From Lutjanus erythropterus (Eukaryota; Chordata; Actinopteri; Lutjaniformes; Lutjanidae): DNA of 64,000 bases. Each line of letters opens with the position of its first letter. Position 1 is the first letter of the stretch. The notes under the pieces were generated by a model. That model made no database searches, had not been told where the DNA came from, and saw only the letters and a list, made by a program, of their open reading frames with translations. The stretch lies in contig CM034601.1 in assembly GCA_020091685.1 (NCBI GenBank), forward strand, positions 8,310,419 to 8,374,418, read 5' to 3'. A program made the translations under genes and the position numbers. Below are positions 24,332-35,057 of this stretch, piece after piece.

Positions 24332-25692
24332 CCAAACTGAATTTTTTATACCTTTCCATTCCTAGTATCCAAATTGTTGATGATTATTTATCAAAAATCT
24401 AATTGTGTTATGATTTTGTGGAAGCACCAGTAGTCATCCCTATAATCTGGAGGTAATTGGTCAACAATATTGTGATATTTGAGTTTGTTCATGTCAGCTA
24501 GCCCTAGTTTCAATATTGAGTAATTTAGAAATCCTATTTATTTGATTAATCAGCTGCCCAGTTTGCGGTGCCAACAGTAATGACAGATGTCTTTCACAAT
24601 TTGTCAGCTACCAAAACTAATCTGACCAACTGTCTTACCACCCAATGGTATTCAATTTGCAATGATATAATACATAGAAGAGCAGCAACTTTGCCAAATT
24701 TCTTAAAGTGGAACCAGCAAGTGATACTCGAACACTGTCATGGATAATAAAATTGATAAGGATAAATTGACGAGTCATTTCTCCCATAATGTGGACGGTC
24801 GTGTGAAGGACGCTGGGGGAGCTGTAATAGTAAGAAAATTTGGAAGCCCTAATACGTACGAGCGCTTGGCTAATCTAATCTGCAGTCCCAAGTGAAGCAT
24901 TGTCAGTCACAGCGAGAAATGTTTTCCATTTCGGTTGCCGAATTCACAAAAGACAACAAGTGGCCTTTGATTGCTCTTTTCCTCCCAGTTTGAGGCCTTC
25001 ATCATCTTGCTCTGCTGTGGAGTCACAGGGAGGCATCGCTTGCTGTAATTGGGCCCATTTTGCCTGCATTCATAGATACAATGCCGAGTTCAACAATGAA
25101 TGAATAAGGAATCAATGCATATCATTTGTGCTTTCAACCAAATAAACAATACAGCTGGTGTTCCGCTGTAATCATCGGAGGGGAAATGAATGCCCTTCTG
25201 AATACAATACAGGTATGCATCAGCCATCACGGCGCAGTAGGCTTGAGTGATCGGGGTTCTCCCATCTTTCATTTTACATAACACTCCAGCTTGTATTACA
25301 TTTCAGTGAATTTGCTCCTGATGAGACCCTTCAGGCTGTTACACTGTCTCCCACGGAACTGGATCACTTCTCCCTACTGTGCTCAGTTCCCGTCCTTTGT
25401 CTCATCTATTGTAACTCTGCCTTGACTGATATTTTCTGCACTAATGCCAGACAACTGCTGCACAATAGTGCACCATCTCATTTTCTTTGTGTCCTAGTTG
25501 GATGATGCGGAGGAAAATATTACCTGCTAAAGAACAATGGGGCCCTCCCTTGTGCAGAAATTGTAGATTGTAAGGCTGTGAAGTACCACTTAATTTCATT
25601 TAGTGTCGCAATCTTGATTCTCTTTTATGTGGAAAAAGAACTTTGCAATATCCTCCTGTGTTACTTTATTTTCCACTTCTCATTATTCAGAT
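24332..25692. other. Intron DNA, nothing recognised
   Basis: Unique-looking sequence with some TTATCAAT-type remnants directly after copy A2 (24360-24510), perhaps a worn element. No exon is supported. Confidence 0.4.
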
Positions 25693-25951
25693 TAAGGCTG
25701 CACATTTAATGGCAATATTATCAAAATCGCAGTATGGCCAAGTACAATGTCCAAATCGCAGAACCAGAACCAAATGGCAATTTTTTGACAAAGGAAAAAT
25801 GTGTGGAAAAACTGCCTTATAATGCAGTATTGTAGTGCTGCAGAGATGTCCTGACCTGCAAATCTTGTTCTCCAGATGATAGAAAACATGTTTGTTTGGT
25901 CATCATTGGAATAAGACCTTTTTTTACCATATCATGCATGCATCCACCCTA
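25693..25951 (+). mobile_element. hAT-like non-autonomous family B, copy 1, with near-perfect 8-bp duplication
   Basis: Starts TAAGGCTGCACATTTAATGG and ends GCATGCATCCACCCTA, whose reverse complement starts TAGGGTGGATGC. The flanking 8-mers are ATTCAGAT (25685-25692) and ATTCAGAC (25952-25959), matching at 7 of 8. Interior: AAATCGCAGAACC, GGCAATTTTTTGACAAAGGA, AGTGCTGCAGAGATGTCCTG. An 8-bp duplication is the hAT signature. Confidence 0.85.
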
Positions 25952-26214
25952 ATTCAGACCAAATTACATATATTACTCATAACAGGACATTATTGCAAGT
26001 GTGGCCAGGCGATATGGACAAAATGAAGTATGGTATTTTTCACCAAATACCTCCATATCAATATTTATTTATATCGTGGCAATATTTTGGGGGTGAGATT
26101 TCACAAAATATTAACACAATAAGAGTTTTGATAAATGATCATCAGTAATGTGGGTTAGGGTTGTTCAATATCAATACCAGTAACAGAAGTTGGGAAGCTG
26201 TTCCTTTAGCTTTC

Positions 26215-26400
26215 ACACGCCGGTGGTTTGATAGTTATTTCATCCATATCCACGGCTGGGTGGCGGCGGCTGGCCGAGCGCGACGTCCCGCTCTCAAGCA
26301 GCGCTTCGCAGCTCTTCCGCCTCAGCTCGCTCCTTTTGACGTGATGAAGTGGCGGCTCTTCTCTGAGCCCCTCGCGCTGTAGTTGTTGTCGTTGTCCAAC
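26215..26400. other. Short CpG-rich segment inside the split family C copy
   Basis: About 180 bp with many CpGs (for example GGCCGAGCGCGACG) stands out from AT-rich surroundings. A 73-residue frame covers it without any domain. It could be the interior of an unrecognised repeat or a captured CpG-rich fragment. Confidence 0.4.
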
Positions 26401-26539
26401 TTAAAAACATCCACAAATCTGCCGAATTGGCGGGCTGATCTATCCTTTATCTGCACTCATTTCGCACACTGTTGTCTTGTGCGTTTATGGGGCAACAGAC
26501 CAACACAACTGTTCATGAGGTTGAGCATATTCGTTCCTT

Positions 26540-26905
26540 CCGCTGAACCTTGAAGTTGGCAGATTTGAAAACGTCCAGGAGGATGACAGGCTATGTGAAT
26601 TGTGTGATTTAGGAGAAGTTGAGAATGAATCGCATTTTCTTCTGTATTGTCCTTTTTATGACGAGTTAAGAAAACCTATGTACAATGAAATGTCTGCTCA
26701 AAATCCAAAAATGTTTTGGTGCTCTGATGAAAATGTTTTGGTGCTCTGATGATGACTTGGAAAAAACAGGATGGGTTATGGGGTTATGTTATGTTATGTT
26801 TTTTTCTGGTTTCTGGTCTGTTTTGCTGAATAATGGTGTCTTGTAAGCCTGTTTGGACTGGGCACATGCTTGTGCATGACACAATAATAAGAAAATTCAT
26901 TCATT
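26540..26905 (+). mobile_element. LINE 3' end (C-terminal ORF2 fragment and 3' tail)
   Basis: In one frame from 26552 the DNA reads LEVGRFENVQEDDRLCELC, then GEVENESHFLLYCPFYDELR. This is the Cys-rich C-terminal motif of many non-LTR retrotransposon reverse transcriptases (CxxC, then HFLLxCPxYxxLR). It is followed by a noncoding tail with GTGCATGACACAATAATAAG and ends in a short ATTCATTCATT run. The copy is 5'-truncated, as LINE copies usually are. The clade is not certain. Confidence 0.8.
26708..26751. repeat. Perfect 22-bp tandem duplication
   Basis: The unit AAAATGTTTTGGTGCTCTGA plus TG occurs twice with no change, inside the LINE fragment. The lack of differences suggests a recent slippage event in this genome. 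Confidence 0.95.
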
Positions 26906-27723
26906 GTGTCGTGCTGTCGTGGTGGTTTGCATTTAAAAAAACCTGAAACATTTTATTGAACTGCTTTCTTATTGCTACTGAAGACAATGTCTAACCTTAT
27001 CACGGTATCAATATAATATCAATATTTTGCCAAGTCTGAATTACAAGTGCAGCATATTGTTTTTATTATTGATGTACTTTTGTTGCGATGTAATATCATC
27101 CAACATGAATAGTTCTAAAGTTCTACATAGTGCTAGCATCCTGCAGGTGTAACAGTATGTGATAAAAGGTTCCTGTTCAAAGCCGGAAATAATTTAAAAC
27201 GCATTAGATGAGTTGATTTGTCAGCATGGAAGCTCTGTTCCCTGTTCGGTTTAATCGTCCTTGGAGCCAGCCAGCTCCTGACCAAGTTGTCAGGTTCAGT
27301 TTCCCACCAATATGAAAAACAAAAAGTTAAAGCAAAAATGGCAAGTTGGCATCAGAAATAGCCTTTTCCCGCTGAGTTTGTTCAACATTTAGAAGAGAAA
27401 GAATTGGCAGCAAACATGTCATTGATGAAGATTATAAAGAGGATGTTCAGTGTGAACTCAGGCTTTTCCTGATTCACAGAGCACCTGTAGTGGAATGCTG
27501 TGAACGCCGGTGGTGCATTCCACTGCAAGCCAAGGCTTTCTGCAGATTGGCCTTCTGAAGTTGAGTATTTCTGCAGGGAGATCTGTCTGTGAATGAGTAA
27601 CATTGTGTTTATCATGACTTAATACAGTAAGCTTTGATTTGACCTTGTCTTATATAACAGATAATGTAAAGAATGTGCTTTACAGAAGAAGTAGTATTTT
27701 CATAAAAACCCTAAGGATGCTTT

Positions 27724-27970
27724 TAGGGTTGCAATTTTTGTGCATTTTTCTTAACTGATGGTTGACAAACGATTAATCATTTGATCATAAATAATTCATA
27801 AGATACAAACATTTTTTTATTTTCATATTTTTAGTTAAAGTCTCCTTATTCAGCAAGTGCTTTTGCCAGACAGAAGAATGTCAGATCACGTGCAATTACT
27901 GCCATTTGCTGGCCATCAATTAATTATTGATTTTTAATTGGTTGAATTCTTCATTTCTTGATACTGTCAC
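27724..27970 (+). mobile_element. Dispersed element family D, copy 1 (uninterrupted)
   Basis: Starts TTTAGGGTTGCAATTTTTGT and continues TTTCTTAACTGATGGTTGA, AATTCATAAGATACAAAC, TTACTGCCATTTGCTGGCC and TTTTAATTGGTTGAATTCTT. The same order recurs at 48673-49165, where another element sits in the middle. Confidence 0.65.
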
Positions 27971-28009
27971 ACCTGTAGTTTGGTACATTTGTCCCAGACC
28001 GAGCAAGTG

Positions 28010-28240
28010 ATGATTACTTTTTTATTGTTAATTAATCCAGCAATTATATTCTCAATCAATCAATAAGTTGTTTTGTCCAAAAAATGTCTGAAAATGGAAG
28101 CCGAAGAAGCCAAAACCAGACAACGCTGTCTTTTTCTCTTAACAAAATGACTCATTGATTAATAGATTATCCAAATTGTTGCCAATTAATTTATAGATTT
28201 ATAGATTCATAATTGAATAATAGCTGCAGCTGTAACCCTG
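28010..28240 (+). mobile_element. hAT-like non-autonomous family A, copy 3 (internally deleted)
   Basis: Has AATCAATCAATAAGTTG, TTTTGTCCAAAAAATGTCTG, then the right half with ATTGATTAATAGATTATCC, AATTGTTGCCAATTAAT and the end AATAGCTGCAGCTG. The central CAAATGTC segment is missing. Confidence 0.65.
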
Positions 28241-28614
28241 ACTTTTTCCAAGTGAACCAAAAGGGATATGAAGTTATTCACATTGACAGGTAACACTTTG
28301 ATTGGATAGTTTTGCCGCGAACAGTACAATCATCAGGACCAATGTGGGGAAATTGAAGTCAGAGGACAGAAGTTTTGTGCAGCACTTTATTGCTTCTGAT
28401 GTGAGCGAGTATATGTTCTTTGTGCTCAAGAAGTGCTAATGAATAAATAACTGAACATGAGCAATATTTAGCAAATTGCTGAATGAATACTGACTAACAG
28501 GTAGAGACAAGAAGAAAATGAGGCGTCTTGTACAGTAACGATTCGGTCCTCATTACTGTGGGATCGCTGTCACACATTTTTTAATGGACTTAACGAGCTA
28601 ACGAAGGACAAAGT

Positions 28615-28800
28615 AGGGTGACCAGGTGTCCCACTTTACGTGGGACTGCACAGCATTTTTATCCCCGTTTTATACTCTTTGTCCCACATTTGGTCTGTCA
28701 GGATCTCATCACCCTAGATACAAGCGCAGCAGTTTTAACTGCTTTCGACTTATTAATCAGGGGAAAATACCCGTGCTGGAGTGCTTATTTGTTCAGAACT
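28615..28800 (+). mobile_element. Fragment of an AGGGTGACCAGRTGTCCC element
   Basis: Begins TAGGGTGACCAGGTGTCCCA with GTGGGAC, then TTTTATCCCCGTTTTATAC and GTCCCACATTTGGTC. This terminus is a familiar vertebrate and fish DNA-transposon end. The right end was not found. Confidence 0.5.
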
Positions 28801-29094
28801 GCAACAAAAACAGTTTCACGTTCAGCAGCTGATTTGTTAGTAGTTTTAAAATCTTTTAAAATCACATACCTGCTGTCATAAAATCTCACAGCTGGTTTGT
28901 TTGCTGTTGAACCACAAATGAACTGCATCAGAGTCCGCTTGGAAATGGACCGAGACCTGCCTTTTCAAGCTGTCTCAGTCCGGTTGTTTGTTCCTCACCA
29001 GGGTTTGATTAACAGTTGTCGCAAAAGCTGAAATGAACTGCAATAATAAGGCAAATGCACCAGTCTGTTTTATTATTTTTGAACCAGAGGTGCA

Positions 29095-29423
29095 ACGATT
29101 AATCGATGAATCCATGATTAATCAACTATTTAGATAATTGATTAACTGAGTCTTTTTTTTTTTTTTCAGAAAAATATCCAAATTCTTTGACTCCAGTTTC
29201 TCAGGTCTGAATATTTTCTGTTTCTATTTTAGTCCTCCATTGAATATCTTTATTTTTTGAACAAAACGAGACATTTGAGGACATCATTTTGGGATTTGGG
29301 AAATACCGATCGACATGTTTTACAATTTTTCTGACATTTCATGGACCAAATGACTGACTGATTAATCAAGAAAATTGTAAACAGATTAATCGACAGTGAA
29401 AATAGTCATTAGTTGCTGCCCTA
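29095..29423 (-). mobile_element. hAT-like non-autonomous family A, copy 4 (full length, with TSD)
   Basis: Both ends are present: CAGAGGTGCAACGATTAATC on the left and TTAGTTGCTGCCCTA on the right. Interior landmarks appear in reverse order. The flanks TTTTGAAC (29087-29094) and ATCTGAAC (29424-29431) agree at 6 of 8, consistent with an aged 8-bp hAT duplication. Length is 329 bp. Confidence 0.85.
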
Positions 29424-29431
29424 ATCTGAAC

Positions 29432-32330
29432 CAAACTCTCACAGTTTTTGCATCAAGCTAATGGGTGAAGACAGTAAGACCATTAGATAACCAGTCACAG
29501 AAGATTGAAATTAGAATGTTTTGTCAATCAGTTCCTCAAAACACTCACTGGAAATAGGTTTACATTTAGCTTGTTTCTTTCCCAGAATGCACTTAATCAG
29601 GCCCTCCAAACAACAATATTTCAGCAAGTAGGACAAACCTCCTCCTGCTCTCCATCAGCCTCTGATCTGACAGACTTTGAATTCAGTTCACTGTCTACAT
29701 CCTCTTATGCTCTTGCCTGAATAAAGCATGCGGTAACATTCAAAGATTCTGAATGTTTTAAATAATTACTCCATCATCAACAACAAAAAAACACACCTCA
29801 CTGAATTGGATGCTGTATTTTTGGTGGTCTAGTTTTCTTTTTCAGGGCTGATAAATACCCACAGAAAGCCATTGATATTCTAATTCTGTTCTATTCTAGT
29901 TTGATAGCAGAACACATTTCAGCAGCTTTGTATCTGGTTTTGGTGTGACTTGGTTACAATCAGAAAGTTCTTCTGTTGACCCAGCCCCCCCACTGCTCAC
30001 TTCCAACAAGCACTCAGCGAGAAATCACATCCAGCGGGAGGTAAAGATACCAATTTGTCTACCAAAGGGAGCAAAAGCAAAGTGCCTGCACACCATGCTG
30101 CCATGCGACTTGAATGGATGGACAACACTTAGAACTCAGGCCCTTCTTACCCAGGTCACGGCTCTTTGTTGTTTGACCTTAGGACAAGCTGTTATGCTGA
30201 AATTGTTGTCTGTCCTTCCACCCATTACAGGTCCTTTGCGAGCGCGTGTGGCCACTGCGAGTTTACCTTAGCCAAGCACAATTTTCTTCTAATTATCCAC
30301 CAACAATAGACTAAATGCACTGCAGCCAGGAGACACTTTGCTCTGTGTAGGAGGTGAAAGACTTTCTGTGAAATGTAGGACATCACTAACTGAACTTGAA
30401 ATAAATGAGGCAGAGTGAGACAAACTAAAAAAAAAAAAATATATCATTACATAATAAAAAAGCGAACATGACAGATTGATGATATCTACTCAGCGAAAAG
30501 AGGGCAGCGCTGTATTTGTGTCACGAGTCTCAAAAATGTACAAGATGTACAAGGCTTTACCTGCCCCCCCCCACCCCAGCCTTAACATACACAACCTAAG
30601 CACCGGATCCAGCGCTTAAATGAGCTAAAATGTTCAGTTGAAACATCAGCGAGCAGCTCTTTATTTTAGGGTTTACTGAAGGTTTTTTTTTTTTTTTTGA
30701 AACGCCATGGGAAGGGTATGTGTCTCTGACTGAAAATAGGAGTGAAAGAAAAATGTTTGAACCCGGCCGGTTTTCCAAAGCATTTCCTGCTGCTTTGAAG
30801 TGTGTAGTATTTGTTGGGCTTCACTTGGCTGTCAGATTAATACCTTCTCGACTGAAAATGAAAATGGGTGAAGGAGCAGTTAATCCGCATAAGAATATTT
30901 TTTGAGGATGAGAAGCTGCGAGTCTAGCAAACTGTCTGCGTATTGATTGGTTGTCTGGCATTGCAGAATTGACCTGACATGCCAGGATCATCTAATTCCC
31001 TCTACGTCGCTGATTGCTGAACAGAATCTCGGCTTATCTTAATGTTTTTCGGAGTTAGCGGTGATGATGATACAATACCTGCAACACGGCAGCAACTGTG
31101 AAGTTGAACTGCACTCTGAGTCTGTGCATTTAAAGTAGCCACTGACCTTTTGAAGCTGTTTACTTGAGGTGGCATAGATGTTTTCCATTAATAATTGATC
31201 TGTGATGAAATTGTGTTTACTTGGGAGGAGGTAAATGTTGTCAGCTTCACCTCTGTGCAGTGCTTGACAGGTACACTTATTTTAAAGTTAACTTCAGGGA
31301 CAAAACCGATAATGTTATGCAGTTATTAACATTATTTCTCCATACAGTCTCTCCTCGTGTAGAGTTTTATACTTATGTTACAAAAAATGATTTAGTGAGA
31401 AGAATACAAAAAAAGTTCAATGTCCAACTGAAGCATGAAGTGGGAATGACTGTCATATAATCTGTTTTAGAAAGTTACAAAAAAATAGTGAACACACTTT
31501 TAAGCCTGATATCAGATTGAATTTGCAACTCCATTTCCACATTCAGTCTGAGATTGCCTCTATTATAACCAATTTTCCTGAGGCAGGGGGGAATTCGATT
31601 TTCCCTAACCGATCACCAGAGACTAACATCATTTTAAGTTGTTTTTGCCACCACTGTCTATGGTTTTTGCCTGAGAGTGAGTTTGTGAGAGGTGGTTTTG
31701 TCAGCTATAAGGACGTCTTCACAGCAGAGTCAGTCCAGATTGTGAAATGCTAATGTTAGCTAGTTAGCAGCTACAAGTCAGGCTAAAAACAACTAAAATA
31801 GTGTAAAACTGGAGGTCTTGCAAATACCATTTGACAGAAGCTGCGGGTACAGCCATCAGATATGGTTGTGACTTTTTGTTTTATTGTGTGTGTGTGTTAC
31901 GGACTGCCATGAAGTTAGCTCGTAGTTGCCAGTAAGCTAGCTCTGCTGCTGCATACACAGTTAACATTAACATGAACATCACATAAACTTTTTATGTCTT
32001 TTCGATTGCTGCAAACACAACACACAGCTTTTCAGTAACTGTTGTGCTGCCACCCATGCTGATCTACACACTTCTCTTCTTTAGTCAACTTAAAACAGCT
32101 TTGATTGAAGCGTCTGTCTCGTTCCTACGATATTGATTCCAGCACAGCTTGACAATCCTTTGCACTTGCCTCAATTCCGCCCCATGGTGCTGATTGGCTA
32201 AACATTAGTCCCCCCATGTGCCCTTAGTACTGATGTCACTATGCCAGACTAGAGAATCAGTTAACTAGACTAGACCAAGGGAATTACACTTTTGCTGGTA
32301 AACAACCTGACAAAACGGGTCATTTGAACA
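29432..32330. other. Intron DNA, unresolved; part probably repetitive
   Basis: The stretch at about 31260-32290 contains GCTAATGTTAGCTAGTTAGC (31751-31770) and other strings common in fish transposons, so it may be a larger unnamed element. Poly-T and poly-C runs lie near 30565 and 30683. No exon is supported. Confidence 0.35.
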
Positions 32331-32334
32331 ATAA

Positions 32335-32435
32335 TTTTCTTTACCCCTCTATCACAGTACACTGAATATCTTTGGGTTTTGAGCAAAGACATTTGAGGAC
32401 GTCATCTTAGGCTTTGTGACAAACATGTCTATAAT
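32335..32435 (-). mobile_element. hAT-like family A fragment joined to a family B fragment
   Basis: Reads CACTGAATATCTTTGGGTTT, GACATTTGAGGACGTCATCT and TAGGCTTTGTGACAAACATG, the family A interior on the minus strand. It runs directly into family B sequence at about 32440. Confidence 0.65.
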
Positions 32436-32439
32436 ATAT

Positions 32440-32610
32440 GATGTGTATGTCAGGACATTTTCTGCAGCACCACAATCTTGAATTCAAATGGTAATTTGAC
32501 ACAGTTTGCCCATATATTTTGCAAATATTGTGCCTTCTGCGATTTTAAAATTGTAGTGGGTCATGTTGCGATTTTGGTAACATTTCAATTAATTGTTCAG
32601 CCCTAATTGC
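32440..32610 (-). mobile_element. hAT-like family B, copy 2 (partial)
   Basis: Contains GGACATTTTCTGCAGCACCA, TTCTGCGATTTTAAAATTG, GTCATGTTGCGATTTTGG and the end TTAATTGTTCAGCCCTAA, the inverted family B terminus. Confidence 0.7.
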
Positions 32611-34035
32611 AATTGCAGGCAGAAGTTAATGAAGTTCCGATGCTTGTTAAGCCGACTGGGCCGGCCACTGTAGTTCAGCCTGAGCAGATACGATGTAGAT
32701 AGAAAGCCAGGTCATGCCGCAGAGTATCTCTGATTCAAAGAGACTTAGCAGCGAGCAGAGAGTGAACCAATGCAGTGAAGTTGCGGGCTGGACAGCTAAA
32801 CAATGAGCTGAAAGTCTCTATAAAGCTCCTTTAAAGCAGAGGGGAGACAGTGATGATTAAAACAAACTACCCCTGTCAGCCTGCAAGACAAGTCGTACGG
32901 ACAGAGCACACAAAAGCAGCGGTAGTAAAATTACAGTATAGGAAATTATCCACATCTGCTGCCTGGCTATTGTCTTTCCTCTCTAAAGTTTTTTAATTTT
33001 GTGGACATGATTGACGACAAGCTGAATGAACCTTGTCAGTTTACATACAGTGACTTCAGCAGTTCATGATCCAAGTATGTGGATTGTCAAATTTGAAATC
33101 CGAGACAATGCGCTCGCTTACCGCCGCCTACGTAGCCACTTAGCGCATTCCTGTCACTTTACATCCTCCATGTCAACTCTGACCGGTTGAGCAATGCGAG
33201 CGGAGGATGGTGCTTTTCTCTATATACATAATAGTACCTCCTACACCAGAATGATTGGCCAATAATTGTAGCTTAGAAGGCTCTATTAGTGCTTCTTGAA
33301 AGCCATATAACACCATTATACCTCAAACAGGTGGTCGTTTTTTTTTTTTTTTTTTCCACATATCAGACATAGGCGTCCGTTAAGTGGGGTAAGAATGTGC
33401 CTCTGTGCCAAGTTTATACTTGAAGTCTTAATGAGGCCAAAGTCTCCCGACCTCTTATTGATTACAATGAAGGCTGCACTCATTTGACCTTACTTCTTAA
33501 TCCGAGTGCTCTACCATGAGTTGGTAAACAATTAGGCTAATGTTTAGCAGTTAGCAGCCTCTGTGCATAAGCTCCAGACACTATAACATCTGTTGTATTT
33601 GTGCTGCTATTCAGCAACCTCTGTATCAAAGAGATACATTTCTTTGTTGGAGAATTACAGCAAGAAATTGGCACAATCAAAGCCTAAGAATTGCCTTGCC
33701 TGTTGTTTCTCTTTTTGATGAACTTTTTGGGTGCAGATAGACGCACTCTTTTTGACGGTATTGAATATTAATGTTGCTGTCTTTTCTTTTTCCCTGTAGT
33801 TCTTGTGAAATCTCCTTTGTAAATAAGTTTTGTCACCCACACACCCCGTATAAGAAACCTACAAGTTACCTGTGATATTCTGTGAGAGCGACACCACATC
33901 TCCTCTTCCACACGCTTGAACGTGGTTACGTGGTTCCCAGCTGCTGGGGTCGCTGCAAATAAAATCTGCTCAGCAGTATCAGGCAATTCCTGCATTTCAG
34001 CTTGAAACAGATGGCCGAATGTGCTGAGGTTTGTT
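32611..34035. other. Intron DNA, nothing firm
   Basis: CpG-bearing stretch near 33105-33200 and a poly-T run at 33339-33356. No exon and no named repeat. Confidence 0.35.
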
Positions 34036-34039
34036 TGTA

Positions 34040-34265
34040 TGCCTCCGCGCCACCAGCAGCTGTGGGCGGCGGCATGTTTTCAGGTTGTCCATCCGATTGA
34101 TTTTGAAGGTCGAAAGTCAACGTCGGCGTGACTAAAGGATGAACAGTTGGATTTTGGAGGTCAAAGATCAAGGTCAGCACGACTTTGTGGTCATCCCATT
34201 GTTGTGAACGCAACATCTCAGGAACACCTGAATGAGATTTATTTCAACTTTGGTTAAAATGTCCA
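34040..34265 (+). repeat. Dispersed repeat G (nuclear-receptor-site repeat), copy 1, partial
   Basis: Contains GGCGGCATGTTTTCAGGTTG, TTGGATTTTGGAGGTCAAAG, ATCAAGGTCAGCACGACTTT, CATCCCATTGTTGTGAACGC and ATCTCAGGAACACCTGAATG. The better copy is at 61790-62250. Its receptor-like half-sites here are degraded (AGGTCAAAGATCA). Confidence 0.65.
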
Positions 34266-34881
34266 CTTTATCTTTACAAATATTAGCATGAGCTTCTGAC
34301 TTGGATTGATATTGATGGATAGACGAAGCAAACGATCGTCTTCATTATTGTTAAAGCAGCTTATTTTTGATAGATTAACCCTTCAGAAAATAAGACAAAT
34401 ATATACAAAATGTATTAGTATCTTTTCTTCTAAATTTAATTTCATGCATGGACTGTTTCAGCATTTTAACCATTCATAACAGATTATTACGTCTAATGTG
34501 TAATGCCACTGGTTCATATCTGTATTTGTTGAAGTCTATCAGAGTTTTATAATCAGCTGGAGCACATTTAAATAGAAGCACCTGTAAATATAATGCAAGG
34601 CAAATTGTTATGTGATTGAACAATGTTATGGCATAATTACCATGCACTCAAGGTTAATACAGCTGTTACTCTGAAATGAGATTTGTTTGTCAGGGCTGAA
34701 TGGTTGAATTGGTAATCGATTGGTGATTAGTTTTTTCAGTCTTTCTACTTTAATTTGGTCAAATATTCTGTGGTCGGTCAATAATATTAAAAAAAAAAAG
34801 GAGCATAGTGTGAAGGAGCACATCAGACAGTAAAAATCAATTCATTGCGTCCTCTGTCACCCACAGATGGTGCCACTTCAA

Positions 34882-35057
34882 TCTCCTTTCTATTTTGTCA
34901 CGCTAATGTGCTGAAAGATGACAAGGGTGGGTCATCTCAGAGCAAAAATAGCAAAGGCTGCGTTTGACAGCCATGTCAGTCTGCCTTCTATTTTGTCACA
35001 CTAATGCTTAGAAAAATGACAACTGTGGGTCATTTCAGAGGAAAAATGGCAAAGGTA
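34882..35057. repeat. Old tandem duplication, two ~79-bp units, period 98
   Basis: Units 34882-34960 and 34980-35057 share TTCTATTTTGTCAC, CTAATG, GATGACAA/AATGACAA, GTGGGTCAT and TCAGAG, then CAAAAATAGCAAAGG/GAAAAATGGCAAAGG. Identity is roughly 80 percent by eye. Confidence 0.8.

Larger units (their letters stand above)
26002..27040 (+). mobile_element. hAT-like family C, copy 3, split by about 835 bp of other DNA
   Basis: The left part (26002-26157) runs from GGCCAGGCGATATGG to CATCAGTAATGTGG, and the right part (about 26991-27040) reads CACGGTATCAATATAATATC and ends TTTTGCCAAGTCTGAA. The outer flanks TTGCAAGTG (25993-26001) and TTACAAGTG (27041-27049) match at 8 of 9, supporting one original insertion. 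The middle holds a CpG-rich segment and a LINE tail. Family C interior landmarks are missing, so DNA was also lost. Confidence 0.6.

Noticed and set aside
26150-26165. GGTTAGGGTTG, and GGTTAAGGTTAGGGAC near 57280, as interstitial telomere repeats.
   Set aside because: Only one or two TTAGGG-like units are present, far below a telomeric tract, and both lie in dispersed repeats.
30676-30702. Long T run as a possible SINE or LINE tail.
   Set aside because: No recognisable body on either side; many similar T and A runs occur in the window.
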